The notes beneath the pieces are model-generated. The model made no database searches and was not told where the DNA came from. It saw only the letters and a program-made list of their open reading frames with translations. 64,000 nt of DNA from the NCBI RefSeq assembly GCF_001426755.1, contig NZ_LMFJ01000001.1, positions 1,669,099-1,733,098 on the forward strand, given 5' to 3'. Positions 62,845 through 64,000 of the stretch are shown piece after piece. The DNA is from Aeromicrobium sp. Root495. Its GTDB lineage: Bacteria; Actinomycetota; Actinomycetes; Propionibacteriales; Nocardioidaceae. The position numbers and the translations under genes are program-made. Position 1 is the stretch's first letter; every line of letters starts with the position of its first letter.

Positions 62845-63938
62845 GACCTCACCGCCAGGCGGAGCTCGAAGCCCCGACCATCGGGACCGGGACCACTCGT
62901 CACGGTGCCACCGGCGGCGCGGACCCGCTGGCGCAGCCCCTCGAGGCCGTTGCCGTCGCCCGCGGTGCGGCCGGGCCCCACGCCGTCGTCCAGGATGCTC
63001 AGCACCGACTCACTCATGCTGACGTCGCACCGGGTGGCGGAGCTGTGCCGGATGACGTTGGTGACCGCCTCACGCAGGGTCCAGGCGTAGAGCTCGCGCA
63101 CGGCGCTGGGCACGGCGTCGGCCACGGTGGGCAGATGGGGCTCGATGCCGGCGGACTCCAGGGCCGAGCGGGCCGCCGCGATCTCGCGTGGCAGGGAGAG
63201 AGACCGAAGACCCGAGGTGGTGGAGCGGACGTCGGCCAGGGCGTCGCGGGCCAGCCGTTGGATGTCCTCGAGCTCCGACCGTGCTCGCACCGGATCGGCG
63301 TCGACCAGCTTGCCGCCCAGCTCGGACTTGACCGCGATGACCGTGAGCGAGTGCCCCAGGATGTCGTGCAGGTCGCGAGCGATCCGTGAACGCTCCTCCT
63401 CGATGGCCAGGTCGGACAGCTCCTTCTCGGCCCGGGCCAGCTGGGCCTGGCGCTGGAAGCCGATCCGGAACGACCACACCGCACCGGTGGCCAGCAGCAC
63501 GGCGAAGTCGTTGCCGTGGGCGGCCCAGCCGTCGACCACGCGGCCGGCGACGAACACGCCCGCGAACAGGAGCGCGGCCACCACGAGGCCGGACCAGGCC
63601 CGGAACGTGGAGACCGCGATGGCGGCGACGAAGACGATGCACGTGAGCGCCTGGTCGCCGGCGCCCGGGATCACGCCGGTGAACAGGACGAGCATGACGA
63701 CCGTCAGGAGCACCGCGGTGCCGTGACGGCCGTTCACGTGGACCCAGCGGGTGAGCGAGAGGCCCACGAGGTAGACCACCACGAACGCGCCGAGACTCGC
63801 GAGCCCGAGCCACTCCTGCCAGTCGCCCGAACGGTCCAGCAGCGCGCCCAAAGGGTTGCCGAGGAAGACGAGCCAGATGCCGGCGCCCAGGACCCGCCCC
63901 CAGGCGGAGCGGTCCGGCGCGACTCTCTCGATGCTCAC
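62841..63938 (-). CDS. Sensor histidine kinase, HisKA_3 type (DesK-like)
   Basis: A 365-residue membrane kinase. Four or five hydrophobic segments fill residues 15-160, without a large extracellular sensor. The dimerisation/phosphoacceptor motif is EEERSRIARDLHDILGHSLTVI with H191, followed by the HATPase domain (REAVTNVIRHSSATRC, ILDDGVGPG, GNGLEGLRQRVRAAGG). The short loop-only sensor suggests detection of a membrane signal, as in DesK or bacitracin/lantibiotic-type sensors. It precedes its regulator by overlap. Confidence 0.93.
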   Translation of the reverse strand: MSIERVAPDRSAWGRVLGAGIWLVFLGNPLGALLDRSGDWQEWLGLASLGAFVVVYLVGLSLTRWVHVNGRHGTAVLLTVVMLVLFTGVIPGAGDQALTCIVFVAAIAVSTFRAWSGLVVAALLFAGVFVAGRVVDGWAAHGNDFAVLLATGAVWSFRIGFQRQAQLARAEKELSDLAIEEERSRIARDLHDILGHSLTVIAVKSELGGKLVDADPVRARSELEDIQRLARDALADVRSTTSGLRSLSLPREIAAARSALESAGIEPHLPTVADAVPSAVRELYAWTLREAVTNVIRHSSATRCDVSMSESVLSILDDGVGPGRTAGDGNGLEGLRQRVRAAGGTVTSGPGPDGRGFELRLAVRS

Positions 63939-63956
63939 GGCCTCATTGTCCCCCGG

Positions 63957-64000
63957 TCAGACCCGGGCCGTGTCGCGGCTCATGCGCCACGCGGCGCCCG
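63957..64000 (-). CDS. C-terminal end of an unidentified protein, gene enters from the right edge
   Basis: Only the last 14 codons and the stop are visible; the frame ends AAWRMSRDTARV. Endings of this form (W-R-x-x-RRDTARV) are common in ABC-2 transporter permeases of actinobacteria, and such permeases frequently stand upstream of DesKR-type two-component genes. The identification is therefore a guess from context. It ends 18 bp before the kinase start on the same strand. Confidence 0.35.
   Translation of the reverse strand, partial: GAAWRMSRDTARV

Overview
This 64 kb window is chromosomal DNA of a high-GC actinobacterium. Codon third positions are strongly G/C, GTG (and one TTG) starts are common, and neighbouring genes very often overlap as ATGA or GTGA. 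Gene content and order (smc, ftsY, amt, glnB, glnD, ffh, rpsP, khpA, rimM, trmD, rplS, rnhB, DUF2469, yraN, comM, dprA, xerC, M23, rpsB, tsf, pyrH, frr, cdsA, rlmN) are the conserved actinobacterial backbone. The accessory genes suggest Nocardioidaceae (Aeromicrobium or Nocardioides type); that assignment is inference. No rRNA, tRNA, CRISPR array, prophage or insertion sequence was found.

Layout. 1-3387: polyamine-type ABC transporter (permease cut by the window edge, potA, potD) divergent from an AsnC-family regulator, with a perfect 14-bp palindrome between them. 3391-7188: an atypical crotonase overlapping a truncated acyl-CoA-synthetase-like protein, a Tat-exported metallophosphoesterase, a YciI-like protein and a DksA/TraR-type zinc-finger protein. 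7205-17171: rlmN and cdsA, separated by a four-gene cassette: zincin metallopeptidase, transglutaminase, circularly permuted ATP-grasp/alpha-E fusion, transglutaminase-DUF2126. This cassette is the best candidate for a poorly described system. An 80-bp hairpin repeat marks its rlmN-side edge.

17161-28803: frr, pyrH, tsf, rpsB, a two-domain M23 protein, xerC, dprA, comM, yraN, rnhB and rplS, with a methyltransferase and a nitronate-monooxygenase-like gene interspersed. 29058-32495: a lone ammonium transporter between rplS and the rpsP-khpA-rimM-trmD block. 32677-39023: a second crotonase, an ArsC-like protein, a heterodimeric ABC exporter, a metallo-beta-lactamase-fold protein, the second copy of the 80-bp repeat and a gluconokinase.

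39050-45905: ffh, the glnD-glnB-amt nitrogen module and ftsY. 45902-52993: the cytochrome bd oxidase operon cydABDC, divergent from a BlaI-type repressor and M56 membrane protease, with dyad operators between them. The cyd operon overlaps ftsY by 4 bp. 53021-57353: thioesterase, smc and a small coiled-coil protein. 57510-61983: two bacterial-PH-domain membrane proteins, dusB, and a DUF222/HNH (13E12-type) gene with a near-consensus leaderless promoter and a LexA-like box. 62227-64000: a DesK/DesR-type two-component system followed on the same strand by the tail of an upstream gene.

Functional themes are nitrogen control (two amt genes, each with a GlnR-like AC-n9-AC motif about 125-140 bp upstream), translation and secretion (ribosomal proteins, SRP and its receptor), and respiration under a protease/repressor switch.
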